From: Streptomyces sp. NA04227 | GTDB lineage: Bacteria > Actinomycetota > Actinomycetes > Streptomycetales > Streptomycetaceae | Direction: 5' to 3' | DNA: 64,000 nucleotides | Assembly: GCF_013364195.1 (NCBI RefSeq) | Contig: NZ_CP054918.1 | Span: 5,259,001 to 5,323,000, forward strand | Shown: piece by piece, positions 17,303-26,354 of the stretch | How the letters are laid out: each line of letters opens with the position of its first letter | Numbering within the stretch: position 1 is the first letter of the stretch | Notes under the pieces: generated by a model | Seen by the model: the letters and a program-made list of their open reading frames with translations, nothing else | The model's database searches: none | What the model was told of the DNA's origin: nothing | Program-made: the position numbers and the translations under genes

Positions 17303-18511
17303 ATGCGCAAGGCGGCCCTGCTGTCCTCCCTTGCCCTGCTCACCTGCGCTGCCGCGGGATGCGGTGCGCAGGATGACGACGGTGGCAAGGAGCCCGTACG
17401 TTCCGCCACCGGCCCGTCCGGCGAGCACCGGGGGCCGCGGCTGAACTGGGCCTACGAGGAGATCGTCGACGAGCCGGGCGGCCTCACCGACCTCGCGGTG
17501 CTGGCCGACGACGACATCTGGGCCGCGGGCAAACAGTCCGGTGGCGGCGCCGATCCGGGCCGCGCCGACCACTACCTGCTGCACTACGACGGTACGGACT
17601 GGACCCGGTCCCCGATGCCCGGCCTGCTCGGCGACCATGTGTGGGACGCCCGGCTGGCTTCCCTCGGCAGCGGCGGCCTGTGGCTGTGGGGCGAGTCCCG
17701 CGAACGGAACTCCACCGCCTTCGCGCACTGGGACGGCGAGCGCTGGACGAGCCTGCCGACCGGACCGAGCGGCCCGGTGACCGACACCGCCGTCTTCGAG
17801 CCCGACGACGTCTGGCTGCTGACCGGCGAACGCCGGGTCTGGCACTGGGACGGCGAGCGCTGGTCCTCCTCCGAGCTGCCCCACCCCGCGGCCGCGCTCG
17901 ACGGCACCTCCAGCGACGACCTGTGGGCCGTCGGCCACCGCACCGACGGACCTGGCATCGGGGGCGACGGCCAGGAAATGAGCCAGCCCGCCGCCATGCA
18001 CTACGACGGCAAGTCCTGGACCACGTCGCGCACCCCCGTGTACCGCTTCGCCGACCCGGTACCGCCCGAGCCCGGCGCCTCGCTGACCAGCGTCCTCGCT
18101 CTCGCGCCGGACCGCGTCCTGGCTCTTGGCTCGCACTCCTTCAACCACGGCGAGGTGGAGGACGAGCCCGCCGACGAGACGGTACGGCTCCGCTGGGACG
18201 GCTCGACCTGGCTCAAACAGGACCCCTGGCCCGCCGACTGCGAGGGCCGCGCCCCCATCGCCCGCGACGCCTCACGGGGCCTGTTCCTCGACGGCAACCG
18301 TTACCTGACCACCGAGGGCGCCTGCACCCACATCAAACGGCCCCGGCTGCCCAACACCGGAGGCGTCACCCCGCAGTCCCAGCAATCCCTGTGGCTGGAG
18401 CGGGTGGTGCCGGTACCGGGCGGCGACAAGGTCCTGGGCGTCGGTCACGTCCAGGTCAACCAGAGCGGCAATCCGATGAGCAAGGCTGTGGTGGTTTCGC
18501 TGCGGCGGTGA
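17303..18511 (+). CDS. Lipoprotein with beta-propeller-like repeats
   Basis: A 402-residue exported lipoprotein: signal peptide RKAALLSSLALLTCAAAGCG with lipobox AAAGC (Cys20 or so). The mature part contains recurrent units of the form HYDGTDWTRSPMPG, HWDGERWTSLPTGP, HWDGERWSSSELP, HYDGKSWTTSRTP and RWDGSTWLKQDPWP, each preceded by D-D-hydrophobic-W (DDIWAAG, DDVWLLT, DDLWAVG). These are characteristic of WD-like/YD-type beta-propellers that bind surface ligands. No catalytic residues are evident, and the ligand is unknown. It is a single gene, flanked by convergent DprE2-like transcription. Confidence 0.85.
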   Translation: MRKAALLSSLALLTCAAAGCGAQDDDGGKEPVRSATGPSGEHRGPRLNWAYEEIVDEPGGLTDLAVLADDDIWAAGKQSGGGADPGRADHYLLHYDGTDWTRSPMPGLLGDHVWDARLASLGSGGLWLWGESRERNSTAFAHWDGERWTSLPTGPSGPVTDTAVFEPDDVWLLTGERRVWHWDGERWSSSELPHPAAALDGTSSDDLWAVGHRTDGPGIGGDGQEMSQPAAMHYDGKSWTTSRTPVYRFADPVPPEPGASLTSVLALAPDRVLALGSHSFNHGEVEDEPADETVRLRWDGSTWLKQDPWPADCEGRAPIARDASRGLFLDGNRYLTTEGACTHIKRPRLPNTGGVTPQSQQSLWLERVVPVPGGDKVLGVGHVQVNQSGNPMSKAVVVSLRR

Positions 18512-18571
18512 GGTCGCGGGGCGGGCGGGCCCGGCGGGGTGGGTTTGGTCCGGCGGGTGGGTGTGGTCTGA

Positions 18572-18671
18572 GGTGCCGGTGCCGGTGCCGGTGCCGGTCC
18601 TGGTGCAGGTGTGGGCGTGGGAGTCGGGTCTTGCCGGGCGCGGGCGGGCGTGTTCGGTGTTCGGTGTTCGG
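18572..18671. repeat. Low-complexity tandem repeats between convergent genes
   Basis: Four perfect GGTGCC hexamers occupy 18572-18595. Three perfect TGTTCGG heptamers occupy 18651-18671, with degenerate GTTCGG or GTTCA copies continuing to about 18720. The repeats fill the gap between the lipoprotein gene and the minus-strand reductase. They are strand-asymmetric (G/T on plus), which suggests polymerase slippage. Confidence 0.8.
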
Positions 18672-18719
18672 TGGTCAGGGTTCGGCGTTCATGGTTCGGT
18701 CTTCATCTGCGTTCGGTTC

Positions 18720-19475
18720 TCAGAGGGGCAGTCGTCGGAAGAGGGGCCGCGGTACGTGCCGCAGGGCTGACATCACCACGCGCAGGGTGCCGGGCACCCA
18801 CACCGTTTCCGCCCGGCGGCGCAGCCCGGACTCGATGGCCACGGCCACCTCCTCGGGGCTGGAGGCGAGCGGCGTCTCCTCCCGGCCCTCGGTCATCCGG
18901 GAGCGCACAAATCCGGGCCGTACGACCATGACGTGCACACCGGTGCCGTGCAGGGCGTCGCCGAGGCCCTGGGCGAACGCGTCCAGTCCGGCCTTGCTGG
19001 AGCCGTAGATGAAGTCGGTACGGCGGATCCGCTCGCCCGCCACGGACGAGAGCACCACGAGCGAGCCGTGCCCCTGCTCCTGCAGCGCCTTCGCACACAC
19101 AAGGCCCGAGGACACCGCGCCCGTGTAGTTGGTCTGCGCGACCCGCACCGCGGCGACCGGGTCACTCTCGTCGTGTGCCTGGTCGCCGAGCACCCCGAAC
19201 GCGAGCAGGACCATGTCGACGTCCCCCTCGGCGAAGACCTTGCCCAGGCACTCCGCGTGGGACTCGGTGTCCAGCGCGTCGAACGCCACCGTGTGCACGG
19301 TCGCCCCCAGCGCCCTCAGCCAGTCCGCCGCGGACTGCAACTCGGGTGACGGCCGCCCCGCCAGCCACACCGTCCGCGTGCGACGTGCCACCAGCCGCCG
19401 CGCCGTGGCCAGCGCGATCTCCGAGGTGCCGCCGAGGACGAGCAGGGACTGCGGGGTACCGAAGGCGTCCTTCAT
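18720..19475 (-). CDS. DprE2-like short-chain dehydrogenase
   Basis: A 251-residue classical SDR resembling decaprenylphosphoryl-2-keto-ribose reductase (DprE2), which with DprE1 epimerises polyprenylphosphoryl ribose to arabinose. The cofactor loop is LLVLGGTSEIALATARRL; the substituted GGTSEIA is the DprE2 style. Catalytic Ser is in VVLSSVAG and the Y-x-x-x-K is YGSSKAG. The C-terminus is amphipathic and basic, suiting membrane association. It follows the DprE1-like gene by 165 bases on the same strand. Streptomyces lacks arabinogalactan, so the product may feed another arabinofuranose-containing polymer (inference). Confidence 0.85.
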   Translation of the reverse strand: MKDAFGTPQSLLVLGGTSEIALATARRLVARRTRTVWLAGRPSPELQSAADWLRALGATVHTVAFDALDTESHAECLGKVFAEGDVDMVLLAFGVLGDQAHDESDPVAAVRVAQTNYTGAVSSGLVCAKALQEQGHGSLVVLSSVAGERIRRTDFIYGSSKAGLDAFAQGLGDALHGTGVHVMVVRPGFVRSRMTEGREETPLASSPEEVAVAIESGLRRRAETVWVPGTLRVVMSALRHVPRPLFRRLPL

Positions 19476-19640
19476 GGGGGCAACTCCTGGTGGGTTCGCG
19501 GGTGTTGGTAGTGGGACGGGGGAGTGAGAGGGAGTGATGGGGCGGTGGTGACGACGGTGGCGTTGGTGGGGGAGGGGCGGAGGTGACGTTGGCGGTGGGG
19601 CGGCTGTGGGGTGCCGGTGGCGTGCCGGTGCGCCGGTGGG

Positions 19641-21026
19641 TCAGAGCCCGAGGCGGCGGGAGAGGTCGGAGGCGAAGCTGCCGTGCGGGTCGAGTTCGCC
19701 GCGCAGCGCACGGAATTCGGGCAGGCGCGGGTACATCGCGGTGAGCAGGTCGGGGCGCAGCCGCGCGTCCTCGGCGAGCCGCACCCGGCCACCGGCAGCG
19801 GCGATCTCCTCGTCCAGGCCGTCGAGGAACGAGCCGAGCCCCGGCAACTCCGCCGGCAGGTCCAGGGACAGGCACCAGCCCGGAGCGGCGAACGACAGCC
19901 AGCCGGGGTCGCCCTCCCCGAACCGCTTCAACTGGGCCAGCGGAGAAGGACAACCACGTCGGCCCAGCCTCCGCACCACATGACGCAGCGTTTCGTGCGC
20001 CTCGTACGGCACCGCGAACTCGTAGCGCACGAGTGCCCCACGCCCCCGGGTCCACCTCGGCAGACTGTCGTACGGGTGGAAGAACGGCACCAAGTCGCGC
20101 AGTTGGCACCCCCGACCACGCGCCGCGCTGTGGAACCGGGCACTGTTCCACGACCGCACCGCCCTCCTCCCGAGCGGACTCCGCGTCAACGGCGCCGACA
20201 CCATGGGAAGTTGCCCCCGGCGCAGTGCCGCCCCCGCCCGCAGGGGCAGAGCCCGAGTGGGCAATGCCTTGGCGGGGGTGTGGTCGGCCCGCGTCAGCAC
20301 CGCCCTGCCCGTCGCGCGCCCACGTGACAGCAGGTCGATCCACGCGGACTCGTAGCGCCGGGGGCGTTCTGCCAAGCTCATCCGCTGGAGCAAGTCGTCG
20401 AAGTCCGTGGCCCGTTCGGTCTCCACGCTCATCAGCGCGGTCTCCACCGGCAGCAGCCGCAAAGTCGCGGTGAGCACCGCACCGGTCAGCCCCATGCCCC
20501 CTGCTGTCGCCTCGAACAGGGGCGTGCCGCACGGCACGGTACGGACCTGCCCGTCGGCCGTGAGGAGTTCGAACGACAGCACATGCCGGGAGAAGGAGCC
20601 CGCGGACGGATGACCCAGGCCGTGCACATCCGCCCCGATCGCCCCGCCCACCGTCACCTGCCCCGTCCCGGGACTCACCGGCAGGAACCACCCGTGCGGC
20701 AACAGGACTTCGGCCAGCCGCGCCATACTCACCCCGGCATCGGTCAGCAGGGTGCCGGTGGCCACATCGATGACATGCACCCGGTCAAGCCCGGTCATGT
20801 CCAGTACCGCACCACCCGCACTCTGCGCGGCATCTCCGTGGGCCCGCCCGAGCCCCCGGGGGATCCCGCCCCGGGCCCCCGGCAGTCCCCACCCCCGCAC
20901 CGCCCGTGCCGCATCCTCGTACGAACGCGGCCGCACCACCCGCGTGGAACTCGGCGAGGTGCGCCCCCAACCGGTCATGGCGACGGGGCAGACGTCATCG
21001 GCGACGGTGTACGCATCGGCTGACAT
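19641..21026 (-). CDS. DprE1-like FAD-dependent oxidoreductase
   Basis: A 461-residue VAO-fold flavoprotein related to decaprenylphosphoryl-ribose 2-oxidase. MTGWGRTSPSSTRVVRP, RGLGRAHGD, SPGTGQVTVGGAIGADVHGL and SAGSFSRHVLSFELLTADG match the family closely, as does the end FASDLSRRL. Compared by memory with M. tuberculosis DprE1, three functional positions differ: Tyr60 is His (RAHGD), Cys387 is Ser (GWCLSLDLP) and Lys418 is Glu (LAEDARL). So the fold and partner are DprE1-like but the chemistry or substrate may differ. The ATG 21026 is preferred; the frame continues upstream without support. Confidence 0.85.
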   Translation of the reverse strand: MSADAYTVADDVCPVAMTGWGRTSPSSTRVVRPRSYEDAARAVRGWGLPGARGGIPRGLGRAHGDAAQSAGGAVLDMTGLDRVHVIDVATGTLLTDAGVSMARLAEVLLPHGWFLPVSPGTGQVTVGGAIGADVHGLGHPSAGSFSRHVLSFELLTADGQVRTVPCGTPLFEATAGGMGLTGAVLTATLRLLPVETALMSVETERATDFDDLLQRMSLAERPRRYESAWIDLLSRGRATGRAVLTRADHTPAKALPTRALPLRAGAALRRGQLPMVSAPLTRSPLGRRAVRSWNSARFHSAARGRGCQLRDLVPFFHPYDSLPRWTRGRGALVRYEFAVPYEAHETLRHVVRRLGRRGCPSPLAQLKRFGEGDPGWLSFAAPGWCLSLDLPAELPGLGSFLDGLDEEIAAAGGRVRLAEDARLRPDLLTAMYPRLPEFRALRGELDPHGSFASDLSRRLGL

Positions 21027-21238
21027 GAAGGCGACGGTATCGCCGCTATTGCGCACTATTGTCAAAGTTGCATCCGATACTCGCCGGAATGGCTGAGAAT
21101 GGATGAACTTCTCAGGACCCGGCGACTTCACAGCGATTGCCCGGCGACAGCTCGATGTTGAGCCGCACCGGCACTTCCACGCCACGTTTCTCCGGTCCCG
21201 AGGCGGTAGATCGCACGTGACACGGGCAGGGGCAGATC

Positions 21239-22303
21239 ATGGACTGGCTGAAACGACTTCCTGTGGTGGGGCCTCATTTCGCACGCCTCATGCGCTCCCA
21301 CCCGTGGCGTGCCTACGAACGCCTCGACGAGGTCAAGTGGTCCCAACTGGCCGCCGCCATGACGTTCATCAGCTTCCTCGCCCTCTTCCCGCTGCTCACC
21401 GTGGCCGCCGCCATCGCCGCCGCGACGTTGACCGAGGGGCGCCGCGAGAATCTCGAGGACAAGCTCGCCGACCAGGTCCCCGGCATCTCCGACCAGCTCG
21501 ACATCAGCTCCCTGGTCGACAACGCCGGCACCGTCGGTGTCATCGCCGGTGCCCTGCTCCTCTTCACCGGCGTCGGCTGGGTCGGTTCGATGCGCGAGTG
21601 CCTACGCACCGTCTGGCGGCTGCCCGACGACGCAGCAGACGGCAACCTGGTGACGCGCAAGATCAAGGACACCGGCATCCTCGCCGGACTCGGCGGTGCA
21701 GGTCTGGTTTCGCTGATAGTGTCCGCGCTCGCCTCCACCACCATCGGCTGGACGGCCCGCCAACTCGGCGTAGAGGCGGGCGGCTGGGGCGGCATCCTCC
21801 TGCGGATCGCCGGTTTCGCCGTCGCCGTACTCGCCGACTATCTCCTCCTTCTCTACGTCCTCACCCTCCTCCCCGGCGCCCATCCCGAACGCCGTCCCCT
21901 CCTCACGGCCGCGCTCATCGGCGCCCTCGGCTTCGAACTCCTCAAACTCCTCCTCGGCGGCTACATCAGCGGTGTCGCAGGCAAGAGCATGTACGGCGCC
22001 TTCGGCGTCCCCGTCGCCCTACTGCTGTGGATCAACTTCACCGCCAAACTCCTTCTCTACTGCGCCGCTTGGACTGCGACGGCGTCCACGGGCGACACAG
22101 AGAACGACGCCCAGGACGCTGCCGATGACGACCGCGTGCCCGGTGACGCGGGCGACGACGTGGACACAGGCTCCGCACCGCCCCCTGGCGGCGCGGACAC
22201 GGGCTCTGTTTCGGCCCGGGGCGGCATGAATACGGACTCGGCTTCGACGCCGGGCGACGCGCAAGCCGGGCCGAAAGACGGCGGCGGCGCGACTCGTGTT
22301 TGA
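21239..22303 (+). CDS. YihY/BrkB family integral membrane protein
   Basis: A 354-residue protein with the six-helix YihY/UPF0761 domain (about residues 25-285). Typical elements are AAAMTFISFLALFPLLTV in helix 1, GVGWVGSMRECLRTVWRLP and the last-helix region YGAFGVPVALLLWINFTAKL. The molecular function of the family is unresolved. The C-terminal 65 residues are an acidic, repetitive cytoplasmic tail of the type GDAGDDVDTGSAPPPGGADT. It is divergent from the DprE1-like gene and convergent with the DD-carboxypeptidase gene. Confidence 0.9.
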   Translation: MDWLKRLPVVGPHFARLMRSHPWRAYERLDEVKWSQLAAAMTFISFLALFPLLTVAAAIAAATLTEGRRENLEDKLADQVPGISDQLDISSLVDNAGTVGVIAGALLLFTGVGWVGSMRECLRTVWRLPDDAADGNLVTRKIKDTGILAGLGGAGLVSLIVSALASTTIGWTARQLGVEAGGWGGILLRIAGFAVAVLADYLLLLYVLTLLPGAHPERRPLLTAALIGALGFELLKLLLGGYISGVAGKSMYGAFGVPVALLLWINFTAKLLLYCAAWTATASTGDTENDAQDAADDDRVPGDAGDDVDTGSAPPPGGADTGSVSARGGMNTDSASTPGDAQAGPKDGGGATRV

Positions 22304-22457
22304 GGCTGTTGCAGGGCCCCGGCCCCGTCCCCGTCCTCATCCCCGTTCCAGGCCCTCTGCCCTGCGTCGAGTGTCCCTTCGCCTGCCCTTCCCAGATCCC
22401 TGACAGCCGCCGATGTCCGAGAGCGCCGATGCCGCTCAGGTCACCCTCGTGGGCGGC

Positions 22458-23759
22458 TCACCGTCGCGGGCGGCGACGCACCAGCTCCGGGAGAGGCCAG
22501 CGGCGCTGCACGAGGAGGACCGCGCCCGCGAGCACCACCAGCACACCGCCGACGATTGCCAGAGCCGTGCCCACCCCGCTGGAGGAGTCCGCCGCCGATG
22601 CCTCGGCGTTCTCACCGCCCGAGGTGGAACCGGGCTTGTCCTGATCGCCGCCGCCACTCGTCTCGCCGCCGCCCGCAGCGCCCTGCTCGCCACCGGTCTG
22701 TGCGCTCTTGGGCGGCACGAGCTGCCCCACCGGTTCCGCCTTGCCCGCCGCCGCGAATCCCCAGTCGAGCAGCTTCGCCGTCTCCTTGTAGACCGCGTCG
22801 TGCTCCTTGGCGGAGGGATTCATCACGGTGACGAGGAGCACCCGCCCGTCGCGTTCGGCGACCCCGGTGAACGTCGCCCCCGCCTTCGTCGTATTGCCGT
22901 TCTTCACCCCGGCGATCCCGCGGTAGGGGTTGATGTCGTAGTCACCCGTGAGCAGACGGTTGGTGTTCTGTATTTCGAAGGTCGGGCGCTTCTTGCCTTT
23001 CTTCGCCTCGCCCGGGAACTTGGCCCGCACGGTCGCGCAGTACTCCCGGAAATCCTTCTTCTGCATACCCGAGCGTGCGAACAAGGTCAGGTCGTACGCC
23101 GACGAGACCTGCCGCGGTTCGTCATAACCGTCGGGGCTCACCACATGGGTGTCCAGGGCCTGGAGCTCCTCGGCATGCCGCTGCATGTCGCGCACCGTCT
23201 GGTCCAGGCCCCCGTTCATGGACGCAAGCACCCGCACCGCGTCGTTTCCGGAGCGCAGGAAGACACCGAGCCACAGGTCGTGGACGGAGTACGTCTGGTT
23301 CTCCTTCACCCCGACGAGACTTGAGCCGGCGCCGAGGCCTGCCAGGTCGGACGCCACCACCTTGTGCGAGGTGGTCTTCGGGAACTTCGGCAGGACGGTG
23401 TCCGCGAACAACATCTTGAGGGTGCTCGCCGGGGGGAGCTTCCAGTGCGCATTGTGCGACGCCAGTACCTCGCCCGACTCCGCGTCGGCCACGATCCACG
23501 ACTTGCCGGTGAGCCCCTTCGGCAGCACGGGCGCACCGTTGGCGAGTTGCACCTGCGTGCCCACCTTGCCGAGACGCTCCCCGCCCAGTTTCGACATCGG
23601 CGCCGTGGGCCGGGGGGCGGGATCCTTCGGCTTCGGCTTGTTGTCCGCGTGCGCGGGCGTACCGAGAGACAGGCACAGAAGGGAGGCTGAAGTGACCAGC
23701 AGAGCGGTCTTTTTCGAGGCAAGCACGGTCGAGAAAGTACATGGCCCGAGCCGCGACAT
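22458..23759 (-). CDS. Membrane-anchored D-alanyl-D-alanine carboxypeptidase
   Basis: A 433-residue class C penicillin-binding protein trimming pentapeptides in peptidoglycan. A signal peptide (TALLVTSASLLCLSLGTPAHA) precedes the catalytic domain. The S-x-x-K is PPASTLKML, the S-x-N is LRSGNDA, and the third box reads VKNGNTTKAG, i.e. KNG in place of KTG. A Gly/Ser-rich linker and one C-terminal helix (VGTALAIVGGVLVVLAGAVL) followed by a basic tail anchor it outside the membrane. Start at 23759 (AGAGGGGA upstream) is preferred over GTG 23726. Confidence 0.93.
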   Translation of the reverse strand: MSRLGPCTFSTVLASKKTALLVTSASLLCLSLGTPAHADNKPKPKDPAPRPTAPMSKLGGERLGKVGTQVQLANGAPVLPKGLTGKSWIVADAESGEVLASHNAHWKLPPASTLKMLFADTVLPKFPKTTSHKVVASDLAGLGAGSSLVGVKENQTYSVHDLWLGVFLRSGNDAVRVLASMNGGLDQTVRDMQRHAEELQALDTHVVSPDGYDEPRQVSSAYDLTLFARSGMQKKDFREYCATVRAKFPGEAKKGKKRPTFEIQNTNRLLTGDYDINPYRGIAGVKNGNTTKAGATFTGVAERDGRVLLVTVMNPSAKEHDAVYKETAKLLDWGFAAAGKAEPVGQLVPPKSAQTGGEQGAAGGGETSGGGDQDKPGSTSGGENAEASAADSSSGVGTALAIVGGVLVVLAGAVLLVQRRWPLPELVRRRPRR

Positions 23760-23958
23760 GCCCGACGTGGTCCCCTCTTCTGTCGACTTCCGGCCGCCCA
23801 CCGAGCCAGTGACCCGGGTCCGCACACCGGCACTCTCGGCCAGAGACGACATCCCGGACCGCGCCCCACGTTCGTCACAGCCGGTGTCCCCGCCGCTGCC
23901 GCCCGCATCGTCCCCACCCCGAGAAGGGGTGCCGGACGGCGAAGGCGATACTGAACCT

Positions 23959-24198
23959 ATGAAGCTCAGCCGACCCGTCTCCTGGTTCCTGCTCGCCTTC
24001 GGGGTGTGGAGCTGGGTCATCTGGATCACTTTCGTCAAGAACCTTGTCAAGGACGGCAGCGGGCTCGCTTTCGACGACGGCGAGCCCACCGCGTACTTCT
24101 GGGTGCACCTGACACTCGCCATCGTGTCCTTTGTTCTGGGGACGGCCGTAGGGGCCATCGGGTTGCGCGGAGTACGCGCACTTCGTCGCACGACCTGA
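23959..24198 (+). CDS. Small two-span membrane protein
   Basis: A 79-residue protein: hydrophobic segment PVSWFLLAFGVWSWVIWITF at the N-terminus and a second, YFWVHLTLAIVSFVLGTAVG, with a short loop KNLVKDGSGLAFDDGEPTA between. The basic C-terminus (RGVRALRRTT) suggests both ends are cytoplasmic. It is a conserved small-protein type in Streptomyces, always of unknown function as far as I know. It precedes the metallophosphoesterase by 41 bases and is probably co-transcribed; it is divergent from the carboxypeptidase. Confidence 0.8.
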   Translation: MKLSRPVSWFLLAFGVWSWVIWITFVKNLVKDGSGLAFDDGEPTAYFWVHLTLAIVSFVLGTAVGAIGLRGVRALRRTT

Positions 24199-24239
24199 GC
24201 ACTCCTTTCTCTCCCTGACCGACGGAAGGCCGACGCAAC

Positions 24240-25661
24240 GTGGTGGTCGTCTTCGTACTGATCGCTCTCGCCGTCCTCGCGGCCTTCGCTCTTCTGCACT
24301 GGTATGTCTGGCGTCGCCTCGTCCGTGACACCACCCGAGCTTCCGGTCCCGTCCGTACCGCGGGAACCGTGCTGCTGATCGCCGGTCCGCTCTGCATGTT
24401 CGCCGCGCTGATCACCGAGCGGGCCGGTGCGCCCTTCTGGCTTCAGCGCACCCTCGCTTGGCCGGGTTTCCTCTGGATGGCTCTGTCGCTGTACCTCCTG
24501 CTCGCTCTGCTACTGGGTGAGGTGGTGCGCCCCGTCCTGCTGCGACTGCCGGGCGGTGGCCGTGCCAACGGAAAGCGGGGTTCGGCGGAACGCCCTGGCC
24601 AGGGCGGGCAACATCCGGTGTGGGAGACCTGGGCGAAGGACCGCGGTACACCGCACTCCGAAGCGGGGACCGAGGAAGCCGGGGGCGACAGCCAGGCACC
24701 GGTGACGGTCTCCGACGAGGTGCTACCCGGCGAGGGCGCCTCCGCTGCGGCGGATCCCGAAGCAAGTGACGCCGTCACTGATCCGGCTCCTTCGCCCGGC
24801 CCCTCGGGCAGCAGCTCCAGCCGGTCCGTTGCGAGCCCCTCCCGGAGGCTCTTCGTCTCTCGTGTGGTGGGTGGCGCGGCGGTTGCCGCGGCGGCGACCA
24901 CGGTGGGCATCGGTACATATGGAGTGCTCCGTGGCCCCAAGGTGAAGCGCGTGACGATTCCCCTGGCCAAACTGCCGCGGTCTGCCCATCGGTTCCGTAT
25001 CGCCGTGGTCAGCGACGTCCACCTCGGTCCGATCCTCGGTCGCGGCTTCTCGCGGCGCGTGGTCGACACGATCAACTCCACCCAGCCCGATCTGATCGCC
25101 GTGGTGGGAGATCTGGTCGACGGCAATGTGGAGGACCTCCGCCCTGCCGCCGCTCCGCTGCGCGATCTGAGGGCGCGCCACGGTGCGTACTTCGTCACCG
25201 GCAACCACGAGTACTTCTCGGGAGCCGAGCAGTGGGTCGAGCATGTACGTGAACTGGGACTGCATCCCCTGGAGAACGCGCGCGTAGAGATCGACGCGTT
25301 CGACCTGGCGGGAGTCAACGACGTCCAGGGCGAGAGCGAGGGCCAGGGCCCGGATTTCGTGAAGGCACTCGGCGACCGGGACCGTTCCCGGGCGGCGGTC
25401 CTGCTCGCGCACCAGCCCGTCGTGATCCACGACGCGGTACGCCACGGTGTCGACCTCCAGCTCTCCGGCCACACCCACGGCGGCCAGCTCTTTCCGGGCA
25501 ACATCATTGCCGGACTCGCCAACCCGACGCTGGCAGGCCTGGAGCGGTATGGCGACACACAGCTGTATGTGTCGCGCGGGGCGGGGGCCTGGGGGCCACC
25601 GACCCGGGTGGGAGCTCCCTCGGACATCACGGTCGTGGAGCTGCACTCCCGGCAGGCCTGA
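24240..25661 (+). CDS. Membrane-bound metallophosphoesterase
   Basis: A 473-residue protein with three or four N-terminal transmembrane segments (about residues 1-22, 40-60, 70-100), a disordered Glu/Ser/Pro-rich stretch (about 105-200), and another hydrophobic segment after SRRLFVSRVVGGAAVAAAAT. The calcineurin-like catalytic domain follows at about 240-470, with metal-binding SDVHLG, VGDLVDG, GNHEYF and SGHTHGGQ. This is the YkuE/YaeI-like type acting on phosphodiesters or lipid phosphates near the membrane. GTG 24240 or 24243, with GGAAGG upstream. Confidence 0.92.
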   Translation: MVVVFVLIALAVLAAFALLHWYVWRRLVRDTTRASGPVRTAGTVLLIAGPLCMFAALITERAGAPFWLQRTLAWPGFLWMALSLYLLLALLLGEVVRPVLLRLPGGGRANGKRGSAERPGQGGQHPVWETWAKDRGTPHSEAGTEEAGGDSQAPVTVSDEVLPGEGASAAADPEASDAVTDPAPSPGPSGSSSSRSVASPSRRLFVSRVVGGAAVAAAATTVGIGTYGVLRGPKVKRVTIPLAKLPRSAHRFRIAVVSDVHLGPILGRGFSRRVVDTINSTQPDLIAVVGDLVDGNVEDLRPAAAPLRDLRARHGAYFVTGNHEYFSGAEQWVEHVRELGLHPLENARVEIDAFDLAGVNDVQGESEGQGPDFVKALGDRDRSRAAVLLAHQPVVIHDAVRHGVDLQLSGHTHGGQLFPGNIIAGLANPTLAGLERYGDTQLYVSRGAGAWGPPTRVGAPSDITVVELHSRQA

Positions 25662-25997
25662 CCCTGCGCACGAGGACAACTGTCTTCTGCGTCCGGCGGG
25701 TTGAATTTCCGGATGGCTTCGCGCTGCCCGGAGCACGGAGGCCGGGACTGCCGGCCGTAGTTCTGTGAGCCCTCGCGCCGACGTGTGGTGTGGGCGGGGG
25801 AGCGGTCGTGGGATCGCGTGTTCTGCGTCATGCGACAACCGTGCGGGCCGTCGAGAGACCTCACAAGGGACCTCGTGATCCGTGGATCGGCGCTCCCTGG
25901 GACTCGCAATCCCAGGGATCACCAGTCCCATGGACGAAGGCCGCGAGCGGGCGGAGTATTGCCCCGAGAGCAGACCTGCCGACAGGAAGGGAGGCGA
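25662..25997. other. Convergent intergenic region
   Basis: This 336-base gap separates the metallophosphoesterase and the SnoaL-like gene. Apart from the hairpin at 25894-25918 I see no coding sequence with a plausible start, no promoter and no RNA gene in it. Confidence 0.6.
25894..25918. terminator. Bidirectional hairpin
   Basis: TCCCTGGGA (25894-25902) and TCCCAGGGA (25910-25918) form a perfect 9-bp stem with a 7-base loop in the gap between two convergent genes. No T-tract follows on either strand. Confidence 0.6.
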
Positions 25998-26354
25998 TCA
26001 GCCCACGTCGGCTTGCTCTTGGTCGAATCGTCCGCCGAAGAACACCTGGGTCTCGACGAGCCGACCCTCCCGCACGGTGCTCAGCTCGACGTTGCGGTAC
26101 CGCCCGCCCGCCTTCAGCTCGTACTCGTACATGACGAAGACCTTGCCGCCCGGCGCCGGCACCAGCTCGACGGTCCGCTGCGAACGGAGCCGGTCCGCGG
26201 TGGGAAAGCAGTGGGCGAAGAAGGCGGCCCGATCGATGTGGTCGTCGTGCGGGCTCGTGAAGACGAAGTCCTCGGCGATCAGCGCTTCGGCGGCGGCGCG
26301 GTCCTGAGCGAGGTAGCTGTCCAAGCAGGCGCGGACGACATCGACATCGGCCAT
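25998..26354 (-). CDS. SnoaL-like (NTF2-fold) protein
   Basis: A 118-residue cone-fold protein: VRACLDSYLAQDRAAAEALI, then AEDFVFTSPHDDHIDRAAFF and the strand pair VFVMYEYELKAGGRYRNVEL are typical of the SnoaL-like/DUF4440 nuclear-transport-factor fold. Members are small cyclases, isomerases or binding proteins. The pocket would include the acidic/His cluster SPHDDHIDR; the substrate is unknown. The ATG 26354 has GGAGAAAGG upstream. It is a single gene, transcribed away from the MMPL transporter. Confidence 0.85.
   Translation of the reverse strand: MADVDVVRACLDSYLAQDRAAAEALIAEDFVFTSPHDDHIDRAAFFAHCFPTADRLRSQRTVELVPAPGGKVFVMYEYELKAGGRYRNVELSTVREGRLVETQVFFGGRFDQEQADVG

Noticed and set aside
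22311..22365. GCAGGGC/GCCCTGC pairing between YihY and carboxypeptidase genes as terminator
   Set aside because: The loop is over 40 bases and no compact hairpin forms; the pairing is probably accidental in C-rich DNA.
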